64,000 nt of DNA from WHSW01 sp963769945 (GTDB lineage Bacteria > Actinomycetota > Thermoleophilia > Solirubrobacterales > 70-9), in NCBI GenBank assembly GCA_963769945.1, contig CAVYOA010000017.1:12317-76316 (forward strand), given 5' to 3'. A program made the position numbers and the translations under genes. Below the pieces are notes generated by a model. That model made no database searches. It was not told the DNA's origin and worked only from the letters and a program-made list of their open reading frames with translations. Shown piece after piece: positions 8,828 through 17,555 of the stretch. Positions within the stretch are counted from its first letter, which is position 1, and each line of letters opens with the position of its first letter.

Positions 8828-9741
8828 TCGCCCCGCCGCTTCGCCTCGGCATCGTCGGCTGTGGGCGGGTCGCCGAGCATGGCTACCTGCCCGCGATCGC
8901 GGGGACGGAGGCGGCCGAGGTGGTCGCGCTCGCCGATCCGATCCAAGCGCGGCGAGAGTCGCTGGCGTTGCGGTGCAAGACCGGGCCTTCGCTGCACATC
9001 GATGCCCAGGCAATGATCGCTGACGCTTGGGTCGAGGCGGTGATCGTCGCCAGTCCGGCTGGCGACCACGTCGCAGCGGCGACGGCCGCCGCGGCGGCCG
9101 GCCTCGCTTGCTTGGTCGAAAAGCCTCCCGGCCCCGACGTGGCCAGCGCGAGAGCGTTGGCCGAACTCTCGCCGGCGCCGTGGATCGGTTTCAACCGGCG
9201 CTTCTCGCAGGGCCTCGAGTTGATCGAGCTCGTCCCCTCCGAGGGCGAGCTCGAGCTCGAGCTCGAGCTTCGCTACCGGCGAGCGTCGTGGCAAGCCTAT
9301 GTCGTTCGCGACGACGTTCTGCTCGACCTCGCGCCTCACCTGATCGATCTCTCGCTGCTGATCGCGGGCGGTCCCGCCGAAGTCGTCGACGCGGTCGTCT
9401 CACCGGAGCGCGCCGAGCTCATGCTCGAGCTCGATCGCGGCCCCGCGCGAATCCGCTGTGCTGCGGATCGCAGCCATCTCGAGCGTGCGGTTGTGCGCGT
9501 CGGCGGAGTCGAGCTCGCCGCGAGCCGGATCGGTGGAATGACTGGCTCGGGACTGAGCCGTCTGCGCCGCGCCGATCACCCGCTGGTGGCGTCGCTGCGC
9601 CGCCAGGTCGAGGCGTTTGCCGCAGCCGCGCGGGGCGGCGATTCGGGCGTGCTCGCCACGGCTGACGATGGCGTCAGGGTGATGGAGGTGGTTGACGGCG
9701 CAGCCTCGATCGAGCTGCTGGAGGCGGCGGCAAGTTCTTGA
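8824..9741 (+). CDS. Gfo/Idh/MocA family oxidoreductase
   Basis: A 305-residue NAD(P)-dependent sugar-type dehydrogenase. The Rossmann motif LGIVGCGRVAEHGYLPAI opens the protein and the family lysine motif LVEKPPG is near residue 100. The second domain (LDLAPHLIDLSLLIAGG) holds the expected catalytic histidine region. At residues about 140-147 a run of Glu-Leu pairs is encoded by a GAGCTC repeat (9246-9270). GTG start overlaps the GT2 stop (GTGA) and the stop overlaps the next TTG start, so it is the middle gene of a tight three-gene operon. Probably makes or modifies the sugar that the GT2 enzyme uses; that is inference. Confidence 0.82.
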   Translation: MIAPPLRLGIVGCGRVAEHGYLPAIAGTEAAEVVALADPIQARRESLALRCKTGPSLHIDAQAMIADAWVEAVIVASPAGDHVAAATAAAAAGLACLVEKPPGPDVASARALAELSPAPWIGFNRRFSQGLELIELVPSEGELELELELRYRRASWQAYVVRDDVLLDLAPHLIDLSLLIAGGPAEVVDAVVSPERAELMLELDRGPARIRCAADRSHLERAVVRVGGVELAASRIGGMTGSGLSRLRRADHPLVASLRRQVEAFAAAARGGDSGVLATADDGVRVMEVVDGAASIELLEAAASS

Positions 9742-11252
9742 TCTGCGTGCTCCAGTTCGACTCGGCCAGCGTCTCGGTCCTGGAGCGGTTGCTGGACGAA
9801 GGGCGCCTACCGGCACTGGCTGAGCTCAATCGCCGGGGAAAGCGGATCGAGCTCGAGACCCCGGCGACCGATTTCGCTGCGGGCGCCTTCTACACGCTCT
9901 ACAGCGGCGTCGAGCTCGGCGACCACGGCAGCTTCTATCCGTTTCAGTGGTCGGCTCGCGAGCAGCGGGCACGCTACGCGACGGCGTTCGAGACGGCTCC
10001 TGCCGTCTGGGAGCAGCTCGCCACGTCGGGGCTGCGAACGCTGGCAATCGATCCTTACGAGAGCCGGCCGCCCGAGCGCGCGCAGGGGACGTTGATCTGC
10101 GGCTGGGGCTTCGAGGATCGAGTCGTGCTGCCGCGGTGGTCGCGTCCGTCCGCAGCCGGGCGCCAATGGGAGGGTCGCTTCGGTCGCGCCCCAAACGCGA
10201 CTGAGATCTTCGGCCGCCCGCGGGTGGGCGATCTGCTCGAGCTGCGCGAAAAGCTCGTCGCTGCGCCGGCTCGAATCGCGACACTGGCGGAGGAACTGCT
10301 GCGCCGCGAGAGCTTCGACCTCGCCTGGCTCACCTTCAGCGCCGCCCACCTCGCCGGGCATCAGTTCTGGGATCTGTCCCAGCTCGATCCGGCCGCGCTC
10401 GATCGCGAGTCCCAAGCGATCCTCGAATCGGCGCTCGACGATGTCTACGTTGCCGTCGACAGGGCGATTGCCCGAGTGCTGGAGCGGCTGCCGGCCGGCG
10501 CCGACGTCGTCGTCACCTCCGCCGTCGGCATGGACGTCAACACCAGCCGCGCCGACCTGCTGCCGCAGATGCTGGCGGCCGTGCTCTCAGGTGGCCCGCT
10601 CGAAAGCGACGAAGCCGGGGCGATCTGGCGCCTGCGCGCAGCGGTCCCCCAGCGTTTGCGCGCGGCAATAGCGGCAGGGATCCCCGACCGCGTCGCACTC
10701 GATCTCACCGCCCGGCTCGAGCTGCGAGGCCTCGACTGGGCGAGTACCCGTGCCTTTTGTCATCCCGCCGACAACCAGGGTTACATCCGGCTCAACCTCG
10801 CTGACCGCGAGCGCGATGGGATCGTTGCCCGCGACGACGCCACGGCCGTGGTCGAAGAGATCGCCGCGGGCCTGGCGACCTTCAGCGATGACGATGGCGC
10901 CCCTGCGGTGGATGAGGTGGTTCGCGTCAGCGAGCGCTACCCGGGCGAACGCGCGGAGCGCCTGCCCGACCTCTCTGTGCGCTGGTCACAGCGCCCGGCA
11001 ACCAAGCTCGCGGCGCTGCACTCACCACGCTTCGGCGACGTCCGGCGCCGGGGCAGCGGCTCGGGACGCTCGGGCAACCACACGCCGGGCGATGCCTGGG
11101 CAATCGTGGTGGCGGGCGGGTCGCAGGCCCGCGAACTTGGCCGGCCGGGGCGGTTGGTGGATGTGGCGGCGACGGTGTGTGAGGTGGTGGGTGCGGACCG
11201 TGGTGGCATACCCGGTGAGCCTTTGCTGACGCCATTGGCTGGGGCTGGGTAG
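9738..11252 (+). CDS. Alkaline-phosphatase-superfamily protein
   Basis: A 504-residue protein related to type I phosphodiesterases/nucleotide pyrophosphatases of the AlkP superfamily. The start ICVLQFDSASVSVLERLLDEG carries the first metal-binding Asp, TDFAAGAFYTLYSGVELGDHG resembles the nucleophile and G-E-HG region, and AAHLAGHQFWDLSQ resembles the metal-binding H/W segment. The usual DHG motif is not obvious: the expected place reads VVVTSAVGMDVN. The TTG at 9738 overlaps the previous stop by 4 bases. It may transfer or remove a phospho-group on an envelope glycan, or may have lost hydrolase activity. Confidence 0.7.
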   Translation: MICVLQFDSASVSVLERLLDEGRLPALAELNRRGKRIELETPATDFAAGAFYTLYSGVELGDHGSFYPFQWSAREQRARYATAFETAPAVWEQLATSGLRTLAIDPYESRPPERAQGTLICGWGFEDRVVLPRWSRPSAAGRQWEGRFGRAPNATEIFGRPRVGDLLELREKLVAAPARIATLAEELLRRESFDLAWLTFSAAHLAGHQFWDLSQLDPAALDRESQAILESALDDVYVAVDRAIARVLERLPAGADVVVTSAVGMDVNTSRADLLPQMLAAVLSGGPLESDEAGAIWRLRAAVPQRLRAAIAAGIPDRVALDLTARLELRGLDWASTRAFCHPADNQGYIRLNLADRERDGIVARDDATAVVEEIAAGLATFSDDDGAPAVDEVVRVSERYPGERAERLPDLSVRWSQRPATKLAALHSPRFGDVRRRGSGSGRSGNHTPGDAWAIVVAGGSQARELGRPGRLVDVAATVCEVVGADRGGIPGEPLLTPLAGAG

Positions 11253-11292
11253 GGAAAGTGGGTTAAGCGTTAAGCGGTTCGACCCAGCCCCG
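11242..11292. terminator. Long stem-loop joining two convergent gene ends
   Basis: Ten-base arms GGGGCTGGGT (11242-11251) and ACCCAGCCCC (11283-11292) pair perfectly. They embrace the end of the AlkP-family gene and the end of the minus-strand GT2 gene. The loop contains the direct repeat TTAAGCG TTAAGCG. It may terminate both transcripts. No clear T-run. Confidence 0.5.
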
Positions 11293-12136
11293 TGAACCTC
11301 TCGGCCACCACCCCCGCCGCGACCGCCGCCTGTGCCGCGACGACGATTGCGCCGACGGCCGGCCCTGCTTCGAACCCCCACCGCACCAGCCCCGCGTAGA
11401 AGCTCGGGCCGGCCAGCCGGCGGTCGGCGGCGCCACGCCGAAACTGCGCCGCGCCGCGGCCGTAGCGGTACTGCTGTCGCAGAAAGTCGCGCGCGCCGTC
11501 GAGCTCTTGCTGATGGATCACTCGGGCCGCGGGCTCCCAGGCGATCTCGACTCCCGCGGCGACAACCCGCGCGCACCAGTCGCGGTCTTCGCCGGCGGCG
11601 CTGCGATAGGACTCGTCGAAGGGCAGGCGCCGCAGCGTCTCGCGCGTCGCCGCCAGGTTGCAAGAGGGGGCGAAGCGGACGGCCTCACCGTCTTGATGTA
11701 GAGATGCCGCGGTCAGATACTCGACGATCGCCTGCGATGCCGCCACCGCAGCGGAGGCGTCCGGCGGCGCCGAGGTGCGTCCGGCCGCAACGCCGAGCCC
11801 GGCTGAGTCGCGGACGGCGGTGGCGGCGTCGGAGAGCGCTGCGGCCCAGCCACTGGTCGCGATGCAGTCGTCATCGATGAAGCAGATGACCTCACCCTCG
11901 GCGGCGCGGGCGCCGAGGTTGCGTGCCGCTGCGGGCCCCCGTCTCGGGCCGCTCACGACCCTCGTCGTATCAAGCACCGTGGCCGCGGCGTCGATCGCGC
12001 CGCGATCGCGCGAGCCGTCGTCAACGACGACAACGTCGAGAGCGATTGCGCCCTGCGCCGCCAGCGAAGCGAGGCAGCGCGCGAGGCTCTGAGGGCGGTC
12101 GCGAGTCGGGACGACGATCGAGATCATGTCGGTCAT
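11270..12136 (-). CDS. Glycosyltransferase family 2
   Basis: A 288-residue GT2 enzyme. ISIVVPTRDRPQSLARCLAS and VVVDDGSRD are the nucleotide-sugar motifs; ICFIDDDCIA is the metal-binding DxD; RSAAGEDRDWCARVVAAGVE is the ED motif. A hydrophobic stretch near the end may attach it to the membrane. The frame stays open far upstream (to 12541) because it runs antisense to surE; the ATG at 12136 (M-T-D-M-I-S-I) is the sensible start, with ATG 12127 as the alternative. It faces the iron-box GT2 operon tail to tail and may act in the same glycan pathway. Confidence 0.82.
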   Translation of the reverse strand: MTDMISIVVPTRDRPQSLARCLASLAAQGAIALDVVVVDDGSRDRGAIDAAATVLDTTRVVSGPRRGPAAARNLGARAAEGEVICFIDDDCIATSGWAAALSDAATAVRDSAGLGVAAGRTSAPPDASAAVAASQAIVEYLTAASLHQDGEAVRFAPSCNLAATRETLRRLPFDESYRSAAGEDRDWCARVVAAGVEIAWEPAARVIHQQELDGARDFLRQQYRYGRGAAQFRRGAADRRLAGPSFYAGLVRWGFEAGPAVGAIVVAAQAAVAAGVVAERFTGLGRTA

Positions 12137-12221
12137 CGCTACTGAGTCTGCCCTCAACCAGCGAGTCCAACCATTACGGGGCCGTCCGTAGAATCGCCGA
12201 GCGAGCGACCAACTACTGAGA

Positions 12222-13037
12222 ATGATCGTTTTACTGACAAACGACGACGGCATCGGCGCCGCTGGCCTGCACGCCTTGCGACGCGCGATTGAGGAACTCG
12301 ACGACGTCGACGTGCGCGTAATCGCGCCCCACACCAATCGCAGCGGCACCGCACGCTCGATCACCACGCACTCGCCGATCTGGGTCGAGGAAGTCGAGCT
12401 CGGCGACGGCGCGACCGCGTTCGTCACGGAAGGAACCCCGGTCGACTGCGTGCGCTTCGCCGACCTCGGGCTGCTCGGCGAGCGCCCGGCACTGATCGTC
12501 TCCGGCATCAACCACGGCTCAAATCTCGGCGACGACGTCACCTACTCCGGCACCGTCGCCGCCGCCTTCGAGGGATTGTTGCTTGGCATTCCGGCCGTGG
12601 CTACCTCACAGCAGGCTGAGATTGGCGGCATGGGCTACGCCGGGCGGCATTTCGACTTCACCACCTCGGCCGCCGTTACCCGCGAGGTTGTGCGCAAGGT
12701 GATCGCTGAGCCGCTGCCGGGAAGCACCCTGATCAACATCAACTGCCCGGCTGGAGAGCTCAAGGGGGTCGAGCTGACCAGACTCGGCAAACGCCTCTAT
12801 AACGACGAGCTCAAGCTCGTCGAGGAGGACGAGAACGGCCGGCGCCGGTACTCAATCTACGGCTATGAGCCCTCGTTCGAGGACGAGCAGGGCACCGATC
12901 TCGCTGCCGTCGCGCGCGGTCGCGCCGCGATCACTCCGATCCACTTCGACCTCACCGACCGGGGCGAGCTCGAACGACTGGCCGACTGGGATCTCGACTC
13001 GCTCGCTGCCGGGCTCGACGTGGCCACGCCTGGATGA
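12222..13037 (+). CDS. surE: 5'/3'-nucleotidase SurE
   Basis: A 271-residue SurE. The metal-binding LLTNDDGIGAAGL motif (Asp8, Asp9) begins the protein, followed by the conserved Ser in NRSGTARSITT and SGINHGSNLGDDVTYSGTV with the conserved Asn. SurE dephosphorylates nucleoside monophosphates using a divalent metal and is linked to stress survival. Length is within the usual 250-270. It overlaps ligA by 4 bases (ATGA), so the two are co-translated, a pairing seen in related genomes. Confidence 0.95.
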   Translation: MIVLLTNDDGIGAAGLHALRRAIEELDDVDVRVIAPHTNRSGTARSITTHSPIWVEEVELGDGATAFVTEGTPVDCVRFADLGLLGERPALIVSGINHGSNLGDDVTYSGTVAAAFEGLLLGIPAVATSQQAEIGGMGYAGRHFDFTTSAAVTREVVRKVIAEPLPGSTLININCPAGELKGVELTRLGKRLYNDELKLVEEDENGRRRYSIYGYEPSFEDEQGTDLAAVARGRAAITPIHFDLTDRGELERLADWDLDSLAAGLDVATPG

Positions 13038-15055
13038 GCGAGGCGACGCCGGCGAAGCGCGCGGCTGAGCTGCGGCGTGAGATCGCCGAGGCCGATCACC
13101 GCTACTACGAGCTCGACGACCCGACGATCGGCGACGACGAATACGACGCGCTGATGGGCGAGCTGCGCGCGATCGAGGAGGCCGAGCCCGATCTGATCAC
13201 CCCCGACTCGCCGACCCAGCGCGTCGGTGGCCGCCCAACCGATCGCTTCGAGCAGGTGCGACACCTCGAGCAGATGCTCTCGCTTGGCAATGCCCGCGGC
13301 GCCGACGAGTTTCGAGCCTGGGAAGGCCGGCTGCTGAACCGCCTCAAGCGCCTCGACATCGCACCCGAGGAGCTCGTTTTCGTCTCCGAGCCGAAGATCG
13401 ACGGGATCGCGATCTCGCTGCTCTACCGCGAGGGAAAGTTCGTCCGTGGCGCCACCCGGGGCGATGGCGTCATCGGCGAGAACGTGACCAAGAACCTGAA
13501 GACGATCAGCGCGATCCCGCACACGATCGAAGACGCACCGGCGTCGATCGAGATCCGCGGCGAGATCTACTTCCCGCGCAGCGGCTTCGTCGAGCTCAAC
13601 ACCCGTCGCGCTTCCGAGGGTCTCGCGACCTTCGCCAACCCCCGCAACGCGACCGCGGGCACGATCCGCCAGCTCGACCCCGAGATCACCGCCTCGCGCC
13701 CGCTCTCGCTGTGGAGCTACGGGATCGGTGGCCACGAGGGGATCGAGTTCGACAGCCACTCGGCCGAGCTCGAGTGGATGCGCAAGCGCGGCTTCCCGGT
13801 CAACGGCGACATCGCCGTCCATGAGGAGGCTGACGAGGTCGTCGAGCGCTGTGAGTGGTGGGAACAGCGCCGCGAGTCACTCGACTTCGAGATCGACGGC
13901 GTCGTCGTCAAGGTCGATCAGCGCCGGCTCTGGCGCGAGCTCGGCGTCACCGGCCGCGAGCCGCGCTGGGCGATCGCGTGGAAGTTCCCACCGATCACCG
14001 CGACGACGAAGCTGAACAAGATCGTCTGGAACGTCGGGCGCACCGGGCGCATGCTTCCGTTCGCGATGCTCGAGCCCGTGCATGTCGGCGGCGTCACCGT
14101 CTCCACGGCCACGCTTCACAACGAGGAGGATCTGGCGAAGAAGGACGTTCGCCAAGGCGACGAGGTTGTCGTCACGCGTGCCGGCGACGTGATTCCGCAG
14201 GTGATCGCGCCGCTGATTCAGCGGCGCAAGGGCAAGCGGCTGAAGAAGGCCAAGCCGCCGCAGGAATGCCCGATGTGCAAAACGCCAACCATCAAGGCCG
14301 CCGACGCCGTGTGGACGATCTGCCCCAATCGCCGTGGCTGTCCTGGTCAGAACTTCCAGCTCGTCAAGCACTTTCGCGGCGCCATGGACATCGAGGGCCT
14401 GGGGGAGAAGAACGTGATGCGCTTTCTCGACGAGGGCCTGATCACCGACCCGGCGTCGATCTTCGACCTCAGCGCCGATCAGATCGCCGAGCTCGACGGT
14501 TTTGGCGAGACCTCGGCGCGGGCGCTGGTGGTCGAGATCGAGCGCTCGAAGCAGAGCCCGTTCGGGCGAGTGCTCTACGCGCTCGGCCTGCCCGGGATCG
14601 GCTGGGTCAACGCGAGCGCGATCGCCGAGCACTTCGGCTCGATGGACCGCTTGCTCGAAGCCGACACCGAGGCGATCACCGCGGTCGAGGGCATCGGCCC
14701 GATCCTCGCTGAGTCGTTGCGCGAGGAGCTCGCCGACGAGGCGATCATCGAGCTGATTGGCCGCCTGCGCGAGCGAGGCCTGCGCTTCGAGCTCTCCGAG
14801 GCCGAGCGAAGCGCCGAGGACGGGCCGCTGAGCGGGAAAACGTTCGTTCTCACCGGAACCCTGCCCGAGCTCTCGCGCGAGCAGGCGACGAAGATGATCC
14901 AGGCCGCTGGCGGCAAGGTGACGGGCTCGGTCTCGAAAAAGACCGACTACCTGGTTGCCGGCGACTCGCCCGGCTCGAAGCTGGCGAAGGCGGAGGAGGT
15001 CGGGACCGAGATCCTCGACGAGGACGGGCTCAAGTCGATCGTCGATGGCGGATGA
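13034..15055 (+). CDS. ligA: NAD-dependent DNA ligase
   Basis: A 673-residue LigA with all domains: Ia (first 70 residues with YYELDDPTIGDDEYDALM), adenylation domain with the AMP-accepting lysine in EPKIDGIAISLLY, OB fold, a four-cysteine zinc finger (CPMCKTP ... CPNRRGCPG), helix-hairpin-helix repeats and a C-terminal BRCT domain (SGKTFVLTGTLPELSREQAT). It seals nicks in replication and repair using NAD+. No break or missing key residue seen. Starts inside the surE stop (ATGA at 13034). Confidence 0.97.
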   Translation: MSEATPAKRAAELRREIAEADHRYYELDDPTIGDDEYDALMGELRAIEEAEPDLITPDSPTQRVGGRPTDRFEQVRHLEQMLSLGNARGADEFRAWEGRLLNRLKRLDIAPEELVFVSEPKIDGIAISLLYREGKFVRGATRGDGVIGENVTKNLKTISAIPHTIEDAPASIEIRGEIYFPRSGFVELNTRRASEGLATFANPRNATAGTIRQLDPEITASRPLSLWSYGIGGHEGIEFDSHSAELEWMRKRGFPVNGDIAVHEEADEVVERCEWWEQRRESLDFEIDGVVVKVDQRRLWRELGVTGREPRWAIAWKFPPITATTKLNKIVWNVGRTGRMLPFAMLEPVHVGGVTVSTATLHNEEDLAKKDVRQGDEVVVTRAGDVIPQVIAPLIQRRKGKRLKKAKPPQECPMCKTPTIKAADAVWTICPNRRGCPGQNFQLVKHFRGAMDIEGLGEKNVMRFLDEGLITDPASIFDLSADQIAELDGFGETSARALVVEIERSKQSPFGRVLYALGLPGIGWVNASAIAEHFGSMDRLLEADTEAITAVEGIGPILAESLREELADEAIIELIGRLRERGLRFELSEAERSAEDGPLSGKTFVLTGTLPELSREQATKMIQAAGGKVTGSVSKKTDYLVAGDSPGSKLAKAEEVGTEILDEDGLKSIVDGG

Positions 15056-15091
15056 TCTGTGACGAGACCGCGCTGCGGCCGTAGAACCGAC

Positions 15092-16994
15092 ATGAGCTTC
15101 TTCGCCAACAGGTGTCTTGCCCTGGGATCGGTTGCAATCGTCGCCGTGGTTGCGATCGCGGCCGCAGTCGGGATCGGCTCCACGGCTGGCGCTCAGCCGC
15201 CCGCGCAACAGAGCTTTGCCCAGCTCGGCGCGAAGGGCGCGTTGCAGCCATTTGGGTCATGCGATCGCCTGCGCGGCTACCTGCGGCGCAACGCTGCCAA
15301 TCTGAAGGGCGAAATGGCGGAGGTGCCGATCGGAGTCGGGGCCGCCACCGCCGACGAGGCCGGCGACGCCTCCAGCGCCGCCCCGAGCGCCAACTCGCCG
15401 ACGAACGTGCAGGAAGCGGGGGTCGACGAGCCCGACATCGTCAAGGCGCGCGGCTCGACGGTGTTCGCGATCACCCGTAACCGGCTTCGCGCCGCCGACG
15501 TCAGCGGCGACGTGCCCGCGGTTGTCGACTCGATCGTCCTCCCCGACGGGCCCGGCGAGGTCTCCTACGCCGACGACCGCCAGCTGCTGCTCTTCGGTGA
15601 TCGAGCGCTGGTGATCTCGCGCGTCTACGGCGGCGCCGTCCCCGGCGGGATTGCCGAGGGGGTGGCGCCCAGCGAGATCGCGATCGGCGGCGAGCCAAAG
15701 ACCCTGCTGACCGAGGTCGACGTCAGCAATCCCGCGGCAATGGCGATCCTGAGCTCGACCACGGTCAACGCCGGCTACGTCAGCGCCCGCCAAAGCGGGC
15801 GCACGGCTCGCGTCGTTCTCTCCAGCTACCCGCAGGCGCCGGTTGCCGAGCGCGGCCACGGTCGCGCCTTTCTGCCCAGCGCGGTGAGCAACGACCGCGT
15901 CGCCGCACAAGACCAAGAAGCGCAAGCTGCTGGGCTGCGCCGACGTCCGCCGCCCGAGGCGCTTCTCCGGCGGCGAGATGCTCAGCGTGGTGACGATCGA
16001 TCTCGCCAAGGGCCTGCCGGCGATCGACACCGACGCCGTCGTCGCCGGTGGCGAGGTCGTCTACAGCTCGCCCAGCAGTCTTTTCGTCGCCACCCAGCGT
16101 TGGCTCAGCCCCGAGGCGCAGGCAGAGGCGATCTCAGGCGTGCGGACCCAGATCCATCGCTTCGATGTCAGCGATCCCAGCGCGACCTCCTATGTCGCCA
16201 CCGGCGCGGTCGACGGGTTCATGCTGAGCCAGTGGTCGATGTCCGAGCACGAGGGTGTGTTGCGGGTGGCGAGCACGACCTCGCCGCCTTGGACGCAGGG
16301 AGGTGAGATCGGCGAGAGCGAGAGCTTCGTAACGACGCTGGCGACAGCCGGCGATCGCCTCGTCGAGGTCGGCCGAGTTGGCGGCATCGGGCGCGGCGAG
16401 CAGATCTACGCTGTCCGCTTCATCGGCGATGCCGGCTACGTCGTCACCTTTCGCCAGGTCGATCCGCTGTACACGCTCGACCTCTCCGACGCGGCCAAGC
16501 CCCGCGTCGCCGGCGAGCTCAAGATCCCTGGCTACTCCGCGTATCTGCACCCGGTCGGCGACGGCCTCCTGCTCGGGGTCGGCCAGGACGCAAACGAGGA
16601 CGGAGTCACGACCGGCGTCCAGGTTTCGCTGTTCGACGTCTCCGACCCGGCGGCGCCGACGCGCCTGAGCCAGGTTGGGCTCGGCAAGGCGACGACCACC
16701 GAGGTCGAATACGACCACCACGCCTTTACCTACGTGGCCGAGACCGGATTGGTCGTGCTGCCGCTGGAGGACTGGGATGCGACCGCGGCGGGCTTCTACG
16801 GTGCGGTGGGCGTCCGCGTCGATGGCGCCGGCGCGCTGGCGAGCACCGAGCGCACGAGCCATGGGGGTTACGACGCCGCGATCCGCCGCTGCGTTGTCGT
16901 CGATGGGCGCCTGTTCACGGTTTCGGCAAAGGCGATCGCCGAGCACGATCCGGGCACGCTCGACCAATTTGGACTAACCCGTTTCAAGGGCTGA
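15092..16994 (+). CDS. Secreted beta-propeller domain protein, one frame break
   Basis: A protein of about 630 residues starting at ATG 15092 with a signal peptide (about 30 residues, ending near TAGAQP). After FGSCDRLRGYLRRN comes NVQEAGVDEPDIVKARGSTV, the hallmark start of the bacterial 'beta propeller domain' family, then propeller blades such as YSAYLHPVGDGLLLGVGQD. The reading frame breaks near 15.90 kb: up to there it runs in one frame, then KTKKRKLLGCADVRRPRRF and the rest continue in another frame to 16994. The match either side is good, so a one-base error is likely. Extracellular; function of the family is unknown. Confidence 0.75.
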
Positions 16995-17035
16995 ACTCAA
17001 GCTCCGCCCGGGCGAGGTCGATGAACAGGCGCGGG

Positions 17036-17061
17036 GATCGCGCCGCGCTGCGCTCGCGATC
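17036..17061. terminator. Stem-loop between propeller and pilin genes
   Basis: GATCGCG (17036-17042) pairs with CGCGATC (17055-17061) over a 12-base loop. It lies in the 93-base gap after the propeller gene and before the pilin ATG. No T-run, so a terminator role is only plausible. Confidence 0.35.
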
Positions 17062-17087
17062 TCGCAACGGGACGGGCTCACTGAGAT

Positions 17088-17555
17088 ATGACCACGATCA
17101 AGAGCAAAGCCGGGCGCGACGAGCGCGGATTTACCATGGTCGAGCTGCTCGTCGTCATGCTGATCCTCGGGCTCCTCGCGGCGATCGCAATTCCTTCCTT
17201 CTTTAGCCAGCGCGACAAGGCGAAGGACGCCGAGGCAAAGGGCGCTGCGCGCTCGGCGCAGACGGCGATCGAGATCTACGCGACTGAGAACGACGGCGCC
17301 TACGACGGCGCCACCTTGGCGAAGCTGAAGACGATCGAGCCGATCCTGCCTGATGCGCCGGTGGCCGGCAACGCGGAGGTGGGCCTGGAGCTGGCCGACA
17401 CCGATGGCACCGGCTCGCCCAGCGCAACCGGGTACCGAGTCACGGTGACCTCGACCACAGGCAGCACGTTCTCGGTCGCGCGGGCGGGCTCGACCTTCAC
17501 CTTTCCATGCACGAGCGCGGGCTCGAGCGGCTGCTCGGGCACGAGCTGGAACTAG
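17088..17555 (+). CDS. Type IV pilin-like protein (prepilin)
   Basis: A 155-residue prepilin. A short basic leader (MTTIKSKAGRDERG) precedes the cleavage site G/FTMVELL, with the glutamate at +5 needed for assembly, then a hydrophobic helix (VVMLILGLLAAIAIPSF). The rest is a GspG/PilA-like head with two cysteines near the end (CTSAGSSGC) that could form a disulphide loop. No prepilin peptidase or assembly ATPase is in the window, so it must use machinery encoded elsewhere. Its stop codon overlaps that of the convergent dacB gene. Confidence 0.85.
   Translation: MTTIKSKAGRDERGFTMVELLVVMLILGLLAAIAIPSFFSQRDKAKDAEAKGAARSAQTAIEIYATENDGAYDGATLAKLKTIEPILPDAPVAGNAEVGLELADTDGTGSPSATGYRVTVTSTTGSTFSVARAGSTFTFPCTSAGSSGCSGTSWN

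Noticed and set aside
12804..12828. GACGAGCTCAAGCTCGTC palindrome inside surE
   Set aside because: It is explained by the codons for Asp-Glu-Leu-Lys-Leu-Val and has no second copy.
13877..15208. A 443-codon minus-strand frame opposite ligA
   Set aside because: Antisense shadow of a clear, complete ligase gene.
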